DNA of 64,000 nt from Clostridiales bacterium. GTDB taxonomy: Bacteria > Bacillota > Clostridia > Christensenellales > Pumilibacteraceae. The position numbers were made by a program, and so were the translations under genes. The notes beneath the pieces were generated by a model. The model was not told the origin of the DNA. It saw only the letters and a program-made list of their open reading frames with translations, and did not search any database. The DNA is taken from positions 50,240 through 114,239 of the forward strand of contig JAFLVG010000005.1 of the NCBI GenBank assembly GCA_022508445.1, written 5' to 3'. This document shows positions 1-11,700 of this stretch, in pieces. The first letter of the stretch is position 1; every line of letters begins with the position of its first letter.

Positions 1-64
1 GGTATTTGAACATGTTCGAAAGTGCCGCAATCACGGCAGAGAACAAAACCGCGTTAATTTACGC

Positions 65-3000
65 TTATTTCTTTTCAGAATTGGCGAGGTTTTCATGCGC
101 AACCGACATCATGAGCTTGATACGGTTGACCTGATTGACCTCGCTCGCGCCGGGATCGTAATCGACCGCGACGATGTTTGCCTGCGGATACAGCCGTTTC
201 AGTTCTTTCATAACGCCCTTACCGGTGACGTGATTTGGCAGACAGGCAAACGGTTGCATACAGATGATGTTGGGCGCACCCTCTGCGATAAGCTCCAACA
301 TTTCGGCTGTCAAGAACCAGCCTTCGCCGACCATAGTGCCGAGCGACGTAACTTTCTCGGCGCTTGCAGCGAGCTTTTTGATGTGTGTGGGCCTGCCGAA
401 CTTGGTGCCTTTGAGCGCTTCGACCATGGGCTTGCGCAAATGTTCGAGGAAAGCTATCGAGATATCCGAAACAATCTTGCCCGAGTGCTTGCCGTCCAAC
501 AGCCTGTACTTGACTGTGGAATCGTACGCAGAGTACATAAAGAAATCGAGAAGATCGGGAACGACCGCTTCGCCGCCCTCGCGCTCCACAAGCTCGACTG
601 CGTAATTATTTGCAAGCGGGTGGAACTTGACGAGAATCTCTCCGACAATGCCGACGCGCGGTTTTTTAATGTCGAGAGTGGGAATGGCGTCGAACTCGGC
701 TACTATACTCTTGCTGTATTTTTTGGTGGGAACATTGCCGACGGCAAATTCCTTTTGCAAAAGCTCGTCCCACTTTTTGTATACCGTCCACGCTTCGCCA
801 TTGTTCTTCTCATACGGCCGCACTCTGTACAAGCACCGCATGAGTAGGTCGCCGTATGTAAGCGCGTTAACGAGCGCAATAAGCTCTTTAAGCCCGACAT
901 CGAACCCGGGATTCTTTTCAAGCCCCTGCGCTGAAAGCGAAATGACGGGGATTTGCGGCATGTTCGCACTCTTCAAAGCCCGTCTTATGAGCGCTATGTA
1001 GTTTGTCGCTCGGCATCCGCCGCCCGTCTGCGTCATAATGACGGCAGTGCGGTTAAGATCGTACTTGCCAGAAAGCAACGCGTTCATTATCTGCCCGACG
1101 ACGATAATAGTGGGGTAGCATGCGTCGTTGTTGACGTATTTTAGCCCTGCCGCAACGGCGTCGTGACTGTCGGGCAATACCTCGATGTTGTACCCGAACC
1201 TTTTGAGCGCGGGCTGAACGAGATTTAAGTGATATGGTGAGATTTGCGGCGACAGTATCGTATATGATTGGCGCATCTCTTCGGTGAAAAGAACGCGATT
1301 AACTTGCGGATCGGGCTCGACTGCATGAATGTGCTTGACCGTGCGGTCTTTGATGACAGCCATGAGCGAGCGTATTCTGATGCGCGCCGCGCCGAGGTTT
1401 GATACCTCGTCGATTTTGAGCAGTGTGTAAACCTTGTTCGCGGCCTCCAACAGCTCTTGAACTTGGTCGGTGGTGACGGCGTCAAGTCCGCACCCGAACG
1501 AATTGAGCTGAACGAGGTCGAGGTTGTCGTGCATGCGCACGAAGTTTGCCGCGCTGTAAAGCCGTGAATGGTACGTCCACTGATCGACAACGCGGAGCGG
1601 CCTCGGCGCTTTGTGAAGATGCGCGACCGAATCCTCCGTAAGCACGGCAAACCCGTAAGAGTTTATCATTTGCGGCACGCCGTGGTTGATTTCGGGATCG
1701 AGGTGGTACGGTCTGCCGGCAAGAACGATGCCGTGTCCGCCGTTCTCGTCGAGCTGTTTGACAATTTCTTCGCCGCGGCGGCGCGACCAAGCATTGAATT
1801 CGGCCTGTTCTTTGTACGCCGCCTTGACCGCGCGTGAAATTTTGAGTTTGGGGATGTCCGGAAATTCTTGTGCGAGCCTTTTAATCATGCGCGAGGGCGT
1901 GGCAAACGGCAAAAACGGCGCGGCGAACTTAACGTTGTTACCAACAAACTCGTCGCGCATGTTCAACCTGATGACCTCGGGGTATGAACCTACGACCGGA
2001 CAGTTGTAATGATTGTCAGCCCGTTCGTCCTCCTTGCGCTCATACGGCAAGCAGGGGTAGAATATGAATTTAACGCCGTCGTCTATGAGCGATTGAATAT
2101 GCCCGTGCGCAATCTTGGCAGGGTAGCACACAGATTCCGACGGCATGGTTTCGATGCCGCGCGAATACACCTCGCGCGACGAACGCGGCGACAGCTTGAC
2201 CGAATAGCCGAGCTCTGTAAAGAGCGTAAACCAGAACGGGTAGTTTTCGTAAAGATTGAGAACGCGCGGAATACCCACAACGCCGCGCGGCGCCTTGTCC
2301 TCGGGCAGGGGGCGATAGTATGCGAACAGCCGCTTGTACTTCTCGTCGAAAAGATTGGGCAGTTTTTCAACCTTCTTTTCGGGCGCATTTCCGCCGCGCT
2401 CGCAGCGGTTGTTGGAAATAAACGTTCTGCCGTCGTCGAACTCGGAAATGGTCAGCAAGCAGTGATTGCCGCATTTTTCGCAACGCCGCGACGACTTGAC
2501 AACGCGGAAGGCTTCGAGCTCCGCCTTGGTCTTAATCGTGCTTTTACCGCCGGTGTAGTTGTTTCGGCTGATGAGCGCCGCGCCGTATGCGCCCATGAGT
2601 CCGGCCTGATTGGGACGAATGACCTCGCGTCCGGAAACCTTTTCGAAAGCGCGAAGCACCGACTCGTTGAGAAAAGTTCCGCCCTGAACGATGATTTTTT
2701 CGCCCATTTCTTTGGCGTCGCGAAGTTTAATAACCTTAAACAGCGCGTTCTTGACGACAGAGTAGGCAAGTCCTGCGGAGATATCGGCAACCGACGCACC
2801 CTCTTTTTGCGCTTGCTTGACGCGCGAATTCATGAAAACGGTGCAGCGCGAGCCGAGATCGACGGGCGCGGCCGATTCCAAACCGACCTTTGCAAACTGC
2901 TCGGCGTTCATTCCTATTGCGCGAGCGAACGTTTCGATAAAGCTTCCGCAGCCCGACGAGCAAGCCTCGTTGAGCAAAATGTCCGTAATTACGCCGTTCT

Positions 3001-4267
3001 TTATGCGCAAGCACTTCATGTCCTGTCCGCCGATGTCGAGCAGGAACTCGACTCCGGGCAGAATGGTGTCGGACGCGGTGAGGTGCGCCATAGTTTCGAT
3101 CTCGCCGTTGTCGAGATTGAGTGCGGTCTTGATAAGGCTCTCGCCGTATCCCGTGATCGTGCCGTAGCCGATATACGCTTCGGGCGGAAGAATGTTGTAA
3201 ATGTTTAGAATGATATCGATGACCGACGACAGCGGATCGCCCGAATTGGAGCCGTACCACGAATACAAAAGTCCGCCTTCGCTGTCTATGAGTGCCACTT
3301 TCGTCGTTGTCGAACCTGCGTCGATACCGAGAAACGTCGCGCCTTTATGTTTTTTGACGTCGGCAAACGGAATGGCAACCTTGCTGTGGCGCAGTCTGAA
3401 CTGCGTAAGCTCGTCCTTATTCGCAAACAGCGGATCGAGCCGCGTCACTTCGTGTTCGCCGACGTTTTTAACCGCTTCGAGCTTGTCGAGAAGCTCTTTC
3501 GAAGTGTATTGCTTGTCGGACTTGTATGCCGCGCCGATTGCGTTAAAGACCTGCGAGTTTTCGGGGAAGATAGCTTTTTTGGGATTGAGCGTGACCACAA
3601 ACCTGTGACCGAGCTCACTCAAAAAGTGCAGCGGGCCGCCGAGGAATGCGACGTTGCCGCGTATGGGCTTGCCGCATGCAAGCCCCGATATCGTCTGATT
3701 GACAACGGACTGAAATACGGACGCCGCAATATCCGATTTTTGCGCGCCGTCGTTTATGAGCGGTTGCACGTCCGACTTGGCAAAAACGCCGCACCGCGAG
3801 GCAATGGGGTAGATGATAGTAGCGTTTTTGGCGAGTTCGTTAAGCCCCGAAGCGTCTGTGTTGAGAAGCACCGCCATCTGGTCGATGAATGCGCCCGTAC
3901 CGCCGGCGCACGTTCCGTTCATGCGCTGATCGACGCCGTCTTTGAGATATGTAATTTTTGCGTCCTCTCCTCCAAGCTCGATAGCGACGTCTGTTTCGGG
4001 AATGAGGCGTTTTATGGCCTCGACGCCGGCAATGACCTCTTGAACGAACGGTATATCTAGCCACTCGGACACGGAAATACCGCCGGAGCCGGTTACCGTA
4101 ATGGTAAAAACGTCGTAGTCTTTGAGCAAATTTTTGAGTACGTTATATAATGTGGCGCGCACGTCCGAGTTGTGCCGCTCATAGCTTGAATGAACGAGTG
4201 TGTTGTTTTCGTCGAGAACAGCCGTTTTTATAGTGGTTGAGCCTATATCTAATCCTATGCGATACAT
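65..4267 (-). CDS. Acyl-CoA dehydratase activase-like multidomain protein (BadF/HgdC ASKHA type, DUF2229)
   Basis: This 1400-aa protein carries two tandem activator (ASKHA ATPase) modules. The first begins with [15 protein letters not shown] near residue 4 and the second with [15 protein letters not shown] near residue 310. Each has the paired cysteines expected to hold a bridging 4Fe-4S cluster (GTCAGGTG with [14 protein letters not shown] with SRCTVF). A cysteine-rich linker near residues 595-625 (CEKCGNHC...RCERGG) is followed by regions resembling the HgdB/DUF2229 dehydratase-like fold up to the C-terminus. Single-module relatives use ATP to push a low-potential electron into 2-hydroxyacyl-CoA dehydratases. 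The role of these large fused proteins, which are widespread in Clostridia, is not established. The ATG at 4267 is chosen because AAGGATT lies just upstream; the open frame reaches 4363, but that extension would cross the promoter. No dehydratase subunit gene is adjacent in the window. Family assignment is firm, substrate unknown. Confidence 0.88.
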   Translation of the reverse strand: MYRIGLDIGSTTIKTAVLDENNTLVHSSYERHNSDVRATLYNVLKNLLKDYDVFTITVTGSGGISVSEWLDIPFVQEVIAGVEAIKRLIPETDVAIELGGEDAKITYLKDGVDQRMNGTCAGGTGAFIDQMAVLLNTDASGLNELAKNATIIYPIASRCGVFAKSDVQPLINDGAQKSDIAASVFQSVVNQTISGLACGKPIRGNVAFLGGPLHFLSELGHRFVVTLNPKKAIFPENSQVFNAIGAAYKSDKQYTSKELLDKLEAVKNVGEHEVTRLDPLFANKDELTQFRLRHSKVAIPFADVKKHKGATFLGIDAGSTTTKVALIDSEGGLLYSWYGSNSGDPLSSVIDIILNIYNILPPEAYIGYGTITGYGESLIKTALNLDNGEIETMAHLTASDTILPGVEFLLDIGGQDMKCLRIKNGVITDILLNEACSSGCGSFIETFARAIGMNAEQFAKVGLESAAPVDLGSRCTVFMNSRVKQAQKEGASVADISAGLAYSVVKNALFKVIKLRDAKEMGEKIIVQGGTFLNESVLRAFEKVSGREVIRPNQAGLMGAYGAALISRNNYTGGKSTIKTKAELEAFRVVKSSRRCEKCGNHCLLTISEFDDGRTFISNNRCERGGNAPEKKVEKLPNLFDEKYKRLFAYYRPLPEDKAPRGVVGIPRVLNLYENYPFWFTLFTELGYSVKLSPRSSREVYSRGIETMPSESVCYPAKIAHGHIQSLIDDGVKFIFYPCLPYERKEDERADNHYNCPVVGSYPEVIRLNMRDEFVGNNVKFAAPFLPFATPSRMIKRLAQEFPDIPKLKISRAVKAAYKEQAEFNAWSRRRGEEIVKQLDENGGHGIVLAGRPYHLDPEINHGVPQMINSYGFAVLTEDSVAHLHKAPRPLRVVDQWTYHSRLYSAANFVRMHDNLDLVQLNSFGCGLDAVTTDQVQELLEAANKVYTLLKIDEVSNLGAARIRIRSLMAVIKDRTVKHIHAVEPDPQVNRVLFTEEMRQSYTILSPQISPYHLNLVQPALKRFGYNIEVLPDSHDAVAAGLKYVNNDACYPTIIVVGQIMNALLSGKYDLNRTAVIMTQTGGGCRATNYIALIRRALKSANMPQIPVISLSAQGLEKNPGFDVGLKELIALVNALTYGDLLMRCLYRVRPYEKNNGEAWTVYKKWDELLQKEFAVGNVPTKKYSKSIVAEFDAIPTLDIKKPRVGIVGEILVKFHPLANNYAVELVEREGGEAVVPDLLDFFMYSAYDSTVKYRLLDGKHSGKIVSDISIAFLEHLRKPMVEALKGTKFGRPTHIKKLAASAEKVTSLGTMVGEGWFLTAEMLELIAEGAPNIICMQPFACLPNHVTGKGVMKELKRLYPQANIVAVDYDPGASEVNQVNRIKLMMSVAHENLANSEKK

Positions 4268-4300
4268 AATCGAATCCTTTGGTAAATTGCAACGTCTATT

Positions 4301-4329
4301 ATTATAAAGTATATAGAAACCAATGTCAA
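4301..4329 (-). promoter_or_regulatory. Sigma-A promoter for the activase gene
   Basis: On the minus strand a perfect TTGACA (4324-4329) and a perfect TATAAT (4301-4306) are separated by 17 bases. The predicted start lies about 25 bases before the activase ATG at 4267. Confidence 0.85.
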
Positions 4330-4407
4330 GTAAAAGACCTTTGCAAGCCGGGATAAGACGCATTTGTTATTTGCTTTACAGCAAAAAACAACCCACCGAA
4401 TATTCTA

Positions 4408-4436
4408 TTGACTTAAAATACAGGCTATGATATAAT
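4408..4436 (+). promoter_or_regulatory. Sigma-A promoter for the flavin reductase-rubredoxin gene
   Basis: TTGACT (4408-4413), a 17-base spacer and TATAAT (4431-4436) preceded by TGA, an extended -10. It lies 30 bases before the start codon at 4467 and is divergent from the activase promoter. Confidence 0.85.
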
Positions 4437-4466
4437 GACTCAAACAGACTTTATAAGGAGAGCTTT

Positions 4467-5111
4467 ATGCAACAAATAACAACGAAAATCTCTTACGGCG
4501 TTTATGTCGTTACGACCTGGACGGAAGGTAAGCCGACGGGCTGTATCGCCAACAGTATAATGCAGGTAACGTCAAAGCCTGCGACATTTGCCGTGAGTAT
4601 AAACCACGACAACTTTACCAACGAGTGTATCAAAAAGACGGGCAAGTTCGCAATAAGCGTGCTTGCCGAGGATTCCGATCCCGCAATTATCGGCACATTC
4701 GGATTTAAATCGGGCAGGGATACCGATAAATTCGCGAATGTAGGGTATGCGGTCGAGTCGCGGTTGCCCGTCTTGGACGACAGTTGCGGTTATATCGTGT
4801 GCGACGTAATCGACACAATGGAAACGTCCACGCACACAGTGTTCTTGGGCGAGGTTAAAGCGTCAGAGCAGTACGGCGACAGAAAGCAGATGACTTACGA
4901 CTATTACCACAAGGTCATCAAGGGCAAAAGCCCCAAAACCGCTCCCACTTACGTCGAAGCGCAGGAATCGGCGCAAGGCGCATCGGAAGCGAAACCCAAG
5001 CGCAAATACGTGTGTGAAATCTGCGGATATGTGTACGAGGGCGACGAACTGCCCGACGATATAACTTGCCCGATCTGCGGCGTCGGCAAAGACCAATTCA
5101 AAGAAATATAA
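4467..5111 (+). CDS. Flavin reductase domain fused to rubredoxin (high-molecular-weight rubredoxin type)
   Basis: The 214-aa protein has an N-terminal flavin reductase-like FMN-binding domain (about residues 1-155) and a C-terminal rubredoxin domain (about 178-214) with both iron-binding knuckles, CEICGY and CPICG. Proteins of this layout (Hrb in Moorella) take electrons from NAD(P)H and pass them through rubredoxin to flavodiiron oxygen or NO reductases, so a cytoplasmic oxidative or nitrosative stress role is likely. No flavodiiron partner is visible in this window. The start is supported by TAAGGAG nine bases upstream. The gene stands alone between its own promoter and terminator. The domain call is certain, the physiological partner is inferred. 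Confidence 0.92.
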   Translation: MQQITTKISYGVYVVTTWTEGKPTGCIANSIMQVTSKPATFAVSINHDNFTNECIKKTGKFAISVLAEDSDPAIIGTFGFKSGRDTDKFANVGYAVESRLPVLDDSCGYIVCDVIDTMETSTHTVFLGEVKASEQYGDRKQMTYDYYHKVIKGKSPKTAPTYVEAQESAQGASEAKPKRKYVCEICGYVYEGDELPDDITCPICGVGKDQFKEI

Positions 5112-5147
5112 AATCGAATTCTGTTATAAGTGAATTTTGATGAAGCA

Positions 5148-5185
5148 AAAATCGGCATCTGCTTGCGCATTTGCCGATTTTTTTC
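5148..5185 (+). terminator. Rho-independent terminator after the rubredoxin fusion gene
   Basis: The stem AAATCGGCA/TGCCGATTT has a 14-base loop and runs into seven T residues, about 40 bases after the stop codon. Confidence 0.85.
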
Positions 5186-5333
5186 GCGGTGCGATGCAGG
5201 ATTTTCGCGTTTTGTTTTGCGGCAACCCGTTCGAGTTGCATCCCAACGATAGAGAAGGGTTGTTGATTGTGCACTTTTAAGTGTGAGCGCGAGGGAGAGG
5301 AGAACTCCCTACATGACCGAACGCGATACACGC

Positions 5334-5357
5334 AAAAAGGGCGCAATATGCGCCCTT
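5334..5357 (-). terminator. Terminator of tRNA-Leu
   Basis: On the minus strand, AAGGGCGCA and TGCGCCCTT form a tight hairpin followed by TTTTT, starting 14 bases after the tRNA CCA end. Confidence 0.85.
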
Positions 5358-5370
5358 ATATGCCGTTTGG

Positions 5371-5455
5371 TGGTGCGGAGGACGAGACTTGAACTCGTAC
5401 GGTGTTACCCACAGGCTTCTGAGACCTGCGCGTCTGCCAATTTCGCCACCCCCGC
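5371..5455 (-). tRNA. tRNA-Leu (CAG)
   Basis: The 85-nt minus-strand gene has acceptor stem GCGGGGG/CCTCCGC with encoded ACCA, a long variable arm typical of class II tRNAs, a GTTCAAGTC T-loop region, and anticodon loop CTCAGAA giving CAG at 5419-5421. It reads CUG leucine codons. Confidence 0.96.
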
Positions 5456-5647
5456 AGACAAAGACAATTATACATGGTTTACTCTGCCTTGTCAAGCAAT
5501 GCGCGGGTGATTTTTGTCGGCACCTGTCCTCATTTCATATATAATATCGGTGGATATTCAAAGCAGTCAAAGACAGCCCGAGTATAGAGCATGGCAAAAT
5601 TGTGTTTACGTTACTGTCTATCGGCGCATAAATTATTCAAAAAAGTG

Positions 5648-5676
5648 TTGACAAATTATGAACAATGTGTTAACAT
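5648..5676 (+). promoter_or_regulatory. Predicted promoter of the giant surface protein gene
   Basis: TTGACA (5648-5653), 17-base spacer and TAACAT (5671-5676) preceded by TGT. The predicted leader is about 60 nt. The first copy of the 21-bp direct repeat spans this spacer and -10, so a protein bound there would block RNA polymerase. Confidence 0.65.
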
Positions 5677-5716
5677 GTACCTGTATAAACATACAATTAT
5701 GAACAAATTGTTAACA
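5655..5716 (+). promoter_or_regulatory. Two 21-bp direct repeats, candidate tandem operator
   Basis: Copies at 5655-5675 and 5696-5716 read ATTATGAACAA, two variable bases, then TGTTAACA, so 19 of 21 positions agree. Their start-to-start distance is 41 bp, close to four helical turns, so both would face the same side of DNA. Each contains a palindromic core (TGTTAACA; AACAAATTGTT in copy 2). One overlaps the promoter, the other lies between the predicted transcription start and the ribosome-binding site. Confidence 0.6.
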
Positions 5717-5745
5717 AATCGGCGTTTAGCCGGAGAGGTAATGGT

Positions 5746-8700
5746 ATGACAAAACATACGGATAAAACTAACGTCATAAGACTTGGCAAGGGGCGTCGCG
5801 CATTCATACTGATTGCGTCGATTTTCACTGCTATTGCGGTAGCCGTCGCTTGCGCATTGTGCTTTGACACATCGAAGCCCGTTTCGGTAGGGGATGTTGA
5901 ATCAAGTGTTTCCACATCTGCAACGACCTACTCCAATCTGACGGGCGATAAGACTGCCGCAGGTGCTCTAAACAACGGCGATATTATCAATTATACATAT
6001 AACGGCGGTGTGTATTCGATTAAATTGCCCAAAGGCACATTCAAGTTCGAAGTTTGGGGTGCGCAAGGCGGGTATTACGATACCGGTTGCTTGGGCGGCA
6101 AGGGTGGTTACACCTATATATCCTCTTACGAAGTAACGGCCACGGCTGGTCAATATATATATATAGTTGTCGGAAGCCAAGGCGGCAACGGATCAAGCGG
6201 AGCAAAGGCCGGCGGTTATAACGGCGGCGGAAGCACGAACATAGGCAACAGCGGCGGTGGCGGCGGCGGTGCAACGCACATGGCGCTTGCGTCCGGCTTG
6301 CTTAAAAACGTTTCCAGCTCTAACGTATTGCTCGTCGGCGGCGGTGGCGGCGGATCCACTACCAGTGCGCACAGCGGCACATACGGTCAAGGCGGCTACG
6401 GCGGCGGCGGAAATGCTTCCGGCGGCGCGTCGAGCGGCGGCTGGATTGACGGTGCCGGCTACCAAGCGAAGGGTGGCACAACTTCTGCCGGCGGCGCGGG
6501 TGGCAAAGGCGCTACGACGACATCATGCACATACGTCATCGGCGGCAACGGCTCTTACGGTCAGGGCGGCGTCAGCAATGCGAGCTACGAAGCAGGCGGC
6601 GGCGGTGGCGGCGGCTACTACGGCGGCGGCGGTGGCGGCGGCGACAACAACAGTGCCGGCGCAGACGGAAGAACGGGCGGCGGCGGCGGCTCCGGTTATA
6701 TCAAATCCGGATATTCGGGCAGCGGCACAAGCAACAGTCAATCCGGCAACGGCACGGCGAGAATTACCGTTCTCTCCGTCAACCAAGCTCCTGCGGCAAA
6801 GACCACAGCGTCGAGCACGCTAAAAAGCAACACCACGTATTACCGTGGCGCGCAAACTATTTCGTTCACTCCCGACGATATAGCGACCGACCCCGACGCT
6901 ACAAAGACAACGCTGTATTTCACAAACGGAACTGCGTCCAACCTCGACACTTTCCAGAATGCGAATACGAAAAACCAGAATCTTTGGATTAACTCGGCTT
7001 GTACGACTCTTGCGACCAAGTATGTACAATGGACGTGTGTATCCAACCGTCAGATAAACATCACAAATATACTCTTGTATCCGCGCAAGGGCGCTGACGG
7101 CTGCGCCACAGACGGTATTTTGATTTTGTACACAAAGGTGCGCGACAACTTCGGATCTTCGACGGCTCGCGGTTGGTCGATTATACCGATTTATATAAGG
7201 GTGGGCGACAGAGCCTTGACGGCAAAAACAGATAAGCTTTTGACCAAAACGTATACGCGTTCCGACAATGTTCAATACACTTACAGATACGGAGATCCCA
7301 CGCACACCGGAACTTCCGATGCAAGTAAGAATTACGACTATATCAACAACCCTAACTCCATATACAATCCCAACGGCTCGGGCAAAACCGTATTCTTGCC
7401 CAAGTCGATAGCGCCTACCGATTCGGCAGGATACACGATATACGCGAGCGACCTCTATACCGACGCCGATACGTCGCACGATAAGGTCGCATTCAAAACG
7501 GTCGCGTCCACGTCGTATACTACATATTACACCATAACGTATAATTCGAATTCCGATTATGCGTCCGGCTTGGTGCCGTCGATTACAATCAAACCGACGG
7601 GCGTCCGTCCGAGCGGCGCCATTTATGTGGCGGCGACTATAACGGCACAGACGAGCGAAACAGGCAGCAAGGTAGGAATCGGCGCGGCCAATACGGCGGT
7701 CACGCTTGTTTTCCGCATGTCCAACACGCGCCCGTATTTCGCGTCGACGCAGGCATTGCCGAGCACAGTCAATCTGACAGAGCCGCTTGTAACCCTCGCT
7801 CCCGGCGGCGTAGCCACCGTAAACCTCAAATCCATGGTTTACGATATGGACGACTCTACTCTTTCGAAGCATACGTTCGCACAGACGGTCAACGACGTTG
7901 TAATACCGACAGGCGAATACATCCAAGTCGACATGTCCAATGTGCGCATTCCGCTCAAAACCAATGTAGGGAGCAACTACGCGGCGTACGACAACGACTC
8001 AAACAAGGCAAGTACGTCATACAAGACAGGGCAAGGAACTGTTCAGACAACGTTTAAACAAGGACTGATTGCGCCTGTCGGCAGTGCGAATGCCTCGACG
8101 GCAAACGTGCTGTACAGCTTTGACAACAGTCAGACAATACGCTTTACCGCGCGTGCGGCAACGCAGTATCAGTATTCGGATAAGGCAAACTCCACACATT
8201 CGCGCAAGGGCGACTTCTACATACTCGTGCGCGTAATAGATCCGTCGGACACTGCCGATACGGGTATTTGGTTCCCCATTGCGATAAAGGTCAATTCATC
8301 GGCTCCGACTACAATCACGCCCTCGGCCGCTAACTTCACGCTTGAATTTACGCAGTATACCGACGGCGTTGAGGATCAACTCAATCCAAGCGACGCGAAA
8401 AAGGGCAGAGACGCTATACAAAATCCCGAAAGCGGTATCGTTATAACGCCTATAAGCTACACGGACGCCAACGGCGTGCTTCGCGGCATAGGAACTACAA
8501 ACTCATCGTTCGGCACAAACGGCAATCACGCAAGTCCGTTTGCGGTCGATCCCGACGGGTTTATGTACCCGAGTGGCACCACAACCGCTTCGCCTATACT
8601 TCCGTTAAACGATTTGGCGTTGCTTTACGGAACGAGCGACTTCAATAACATCAATATAGCTAACATCGTAAACCGCTACGATACCACGAGCTTCTTCGAC

Positions 8701-11700
8701 ATCTCCGTAGTAAGCCTTTACGCAGACCGTCAAGTGTTCAGTCAGCTCAATCTTTCTGATGCACAGCTCGCTGCTTTGGGCGTCAAGACATACAGCGACG
8801 GAAATGCAGGATATGAGTTCAAGGGTTTGCGTATAATTCCCAAACGTTCTACAAACGATGAGTTCTTCCAGATTGAGGTTAAGACTGTCGACACACGTGG
8901 CACGCAGGGGCTTGTTACCGTCTGCATTAAAGTGCTTAACCGCAGGATAGAGGCGCGTCGCGGAAGCTACGAGGGCAATAACGGAAACGAATCGACGGCG
9001 TACAGGATCAATCCGATTACGAACGTCGGCACATACACCAGAAATACAAACATCGGCGCGCTTGCCGTCAACTACACAATCGAATGCAACGACATTGTCA
9101 GACTTACGCCGTATGATTTCGCATACGATTTCGACGTAGATCCCGACAATAGCCAGCTCAACCCCAGAGGCGGTGCGCTCAATACTAACCCCGCTGACAG
9201 CGGATTCCAAGAAGCCGCAAATTATATAAGAAAGCCTTACAATATCAAGCATACTTCGTCACCGAGTGCGCTTGCTCAAAACACGAGCATAGTTTACGGA
9301 CAACAGCTCACGTTTATCAACACAGGCAATATCATTGCCAATGCCGGGCAGTACAGCAACTATATAAGTGTTGCAATGGGCAAATGCAAGGTAGGCAATA
9401 CCGAGTATGAAATACCTTGCATCGAGATTGAAGGTCTTTCGCGTACCACATCTGCGATAGTCCAGCTTCGTTTTACGATAAGCGACGGCAGCACGACCAT
9501 TAACTGTGTTATAACCGTAACGGTCAAAAACTCCGCTCCCACTCGTGTAAACAACAATGTTTATCAGCTTACCGCAGGTGTTAAGGACGGCTACACTAAC
9601 TCGTTGGAATTGGCGGTAGACGAAATAGCCGTAGATAAGGACGGCGATATTCCGACGTTCGTCACCGATCCGGTCCATATCTATGCAAAGGTCGACAACG
9701 CTTACTACGAAGCACTCGACGCCGACATGAACGGCGTTGATATCGATTCGCCGCAAGCCGTCTACAAAATGTCCGACTATATTTATGTCTCGATTGCTAA
9801 AAACAGTTTGGGCTTGGACGTAGTGTATGTACGCGCGCTCTCTTCGACTGAGTTTTTCACCAGGCAGATTTATCTCGCAGTCAGGGTTAAGGACGGATTC
9901 CGCGCTCAACCCGAAGAGGTTACGCTTTATATACTCATAAACGTCATCAACTCAGAGCCTACAATGGCGACGGACACGCTCGTCGTCGACAGCAATGGCA
10001 ACTATTCTTGGATGATAGAGTGCGAGGATACCGAAAAGACGCTGTCGCGCTACATCGTCAACAGCCGCGAGCTTTGCGAATCGCCGGCCATACCTGCGAT
10101 AACCGCCAATAAGATTTGGTTGTTCGATGACGCCGACGGACAGCAAGAGGTCATACTCAATCCGCTCTCGTGGATTAAGGATACCAACTATTCCGGTGCG
10201 CTTATCAGGAAAACAACGGCAAGCGTAATTACTTCCGAAATGTTCACATCGTCCACAGAGCCCACACTTAACGCCGGCGTAATTTACACTAAAACTTACA
10301 CGTCCGGTGAAGATCAGTACTTAAATATCGAGCCCATATTCTTTGAGAAATCGTATAGCAACGGCAGGGCTGTATTTACTCCATTGCCGCTCGACAGCGA
10401 GAAAGTCAAGACGAGCCAATATTGGGCGCTCAGAATTATAGACAAGGGAACCGGTACGAGCGACGCACTGCGTACTCAGATTGCTATCGCCGTCAAGGAC
10501 GATCAACACAGTGCTACGCTGTATACAGCCGATAAATCGAAAGAAATCGAAGAGCATTCTTCGTCGCTTACGGTTCTCAATTTCTTCTACGGATACAAAA
10601 TGCCGGGCGTTCTTGCGCTTCATAACTACTATCGTACCGACGGCAATGCAGAGGCTGCGACTTCGGTTGTCGGTGGCAACGAGGAAGGAAAATTTGTTGT
10701 TGACAAGGACGGCGTAAGAGCGTATCAGTTCAAAAACAAAGCTATTCCGGGCACCGCAGAAGAGTTGCGCAACGCCACGTTTATCGATAATTTTAAATAT
10801 CAATATTATGTCGATAAGCTCACTCGCGGAACGACGTCCGAAGCCACATACAAGCATTATCCTGTCAATGAAGGCAGTGCGTTCTATTACAGCCCGATTG
10901 AGGTCGGTGGCGTGTACGGCGGTGAAAAAGCGATTGTGCCTATCAGCTACATCGCGTTGCCTTCGTCTGCGAAAACAGGTATAACCGAGGACAGGGCGCA
11001 TGTTACTTTCGCAAACGCTACGGCGAACACGAGTATGCTGAATAAAAACGGCAATAAGCTCAACGATAACGAATATTACAGCTGGTCGCAGGATAACGCG
11101 AACGACCGCAATGCCATATTCGAAAACCTCACGCTGTCTGATGGCATTCAGGTATGGACAGGGTGGAATCAAATAAGCCAAAACCCGTATATAGATATCA
11201 AATATGTGTCGAATACCAAGTTCCTCGGACCGCAAACCGGAGTTAACCGCTACCGCAACAGCAGCAGATTCGAGGTATCGGTTCAAACGGACAGCAACTC
11301 GCATTCGATAACATTTATCGACGCGAACGATAACAGCGGCAACAGCAACTGCCGCGAGGATAAGTTCGGATTCGAGTTCGGCAAGAAGGATGGGGGCGAA
11401 CGTCCGACCGGTTATCTTAAACTGACCGTCGCGCTCAAAACGACGACCAGTGCGGCGTCCGGCGACGATACGGATAGCGCTGTCGAGTACGTTGAGGTCG
11501 ATATTAACCTCAAAAATACGTTCGCGAAGATCGTAGATGCGAGCGGTAGCGAGAAAGACAAGGGTTATGTGGATGATGAGTCGGTCAAAATGACGACGCG
11601 CGACTCTGTCGGCAAGACCGTTATCTTGAACGATTACAAAAACGGAGTCGATAACGCCAAGGGCGACGTCAAGCTGTTCTTCTCGGATCCTGACGTCACG

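Noticed and set aside
1..64. Possible start of another minus-strand gene (ATG at 12-14).
   Set aside because: Too little sequence remains and no ribosome-binding site is visible.
4268..4363. N-terminal extension of the activase frame.
   Set aside because: It crosses a consensus promoter, and the conserved family start with Shine-Dalgarno is at 4267.
5190..5333. Region between the rubredoxin gene terminator and the tRNA-Leu terminator.
   Set aside because: Only a short GGGAG...CTCCC match is visible; small frames on both strands lack start signals, so nothing is called.
6200..6760. Repetitive GGCGGC tracts considered as a non-coding GC-rich repeat or CRISPR-like array.
   Set aside because: They stay in one frame, encode the glycine-rich domain and lack regular spacers.
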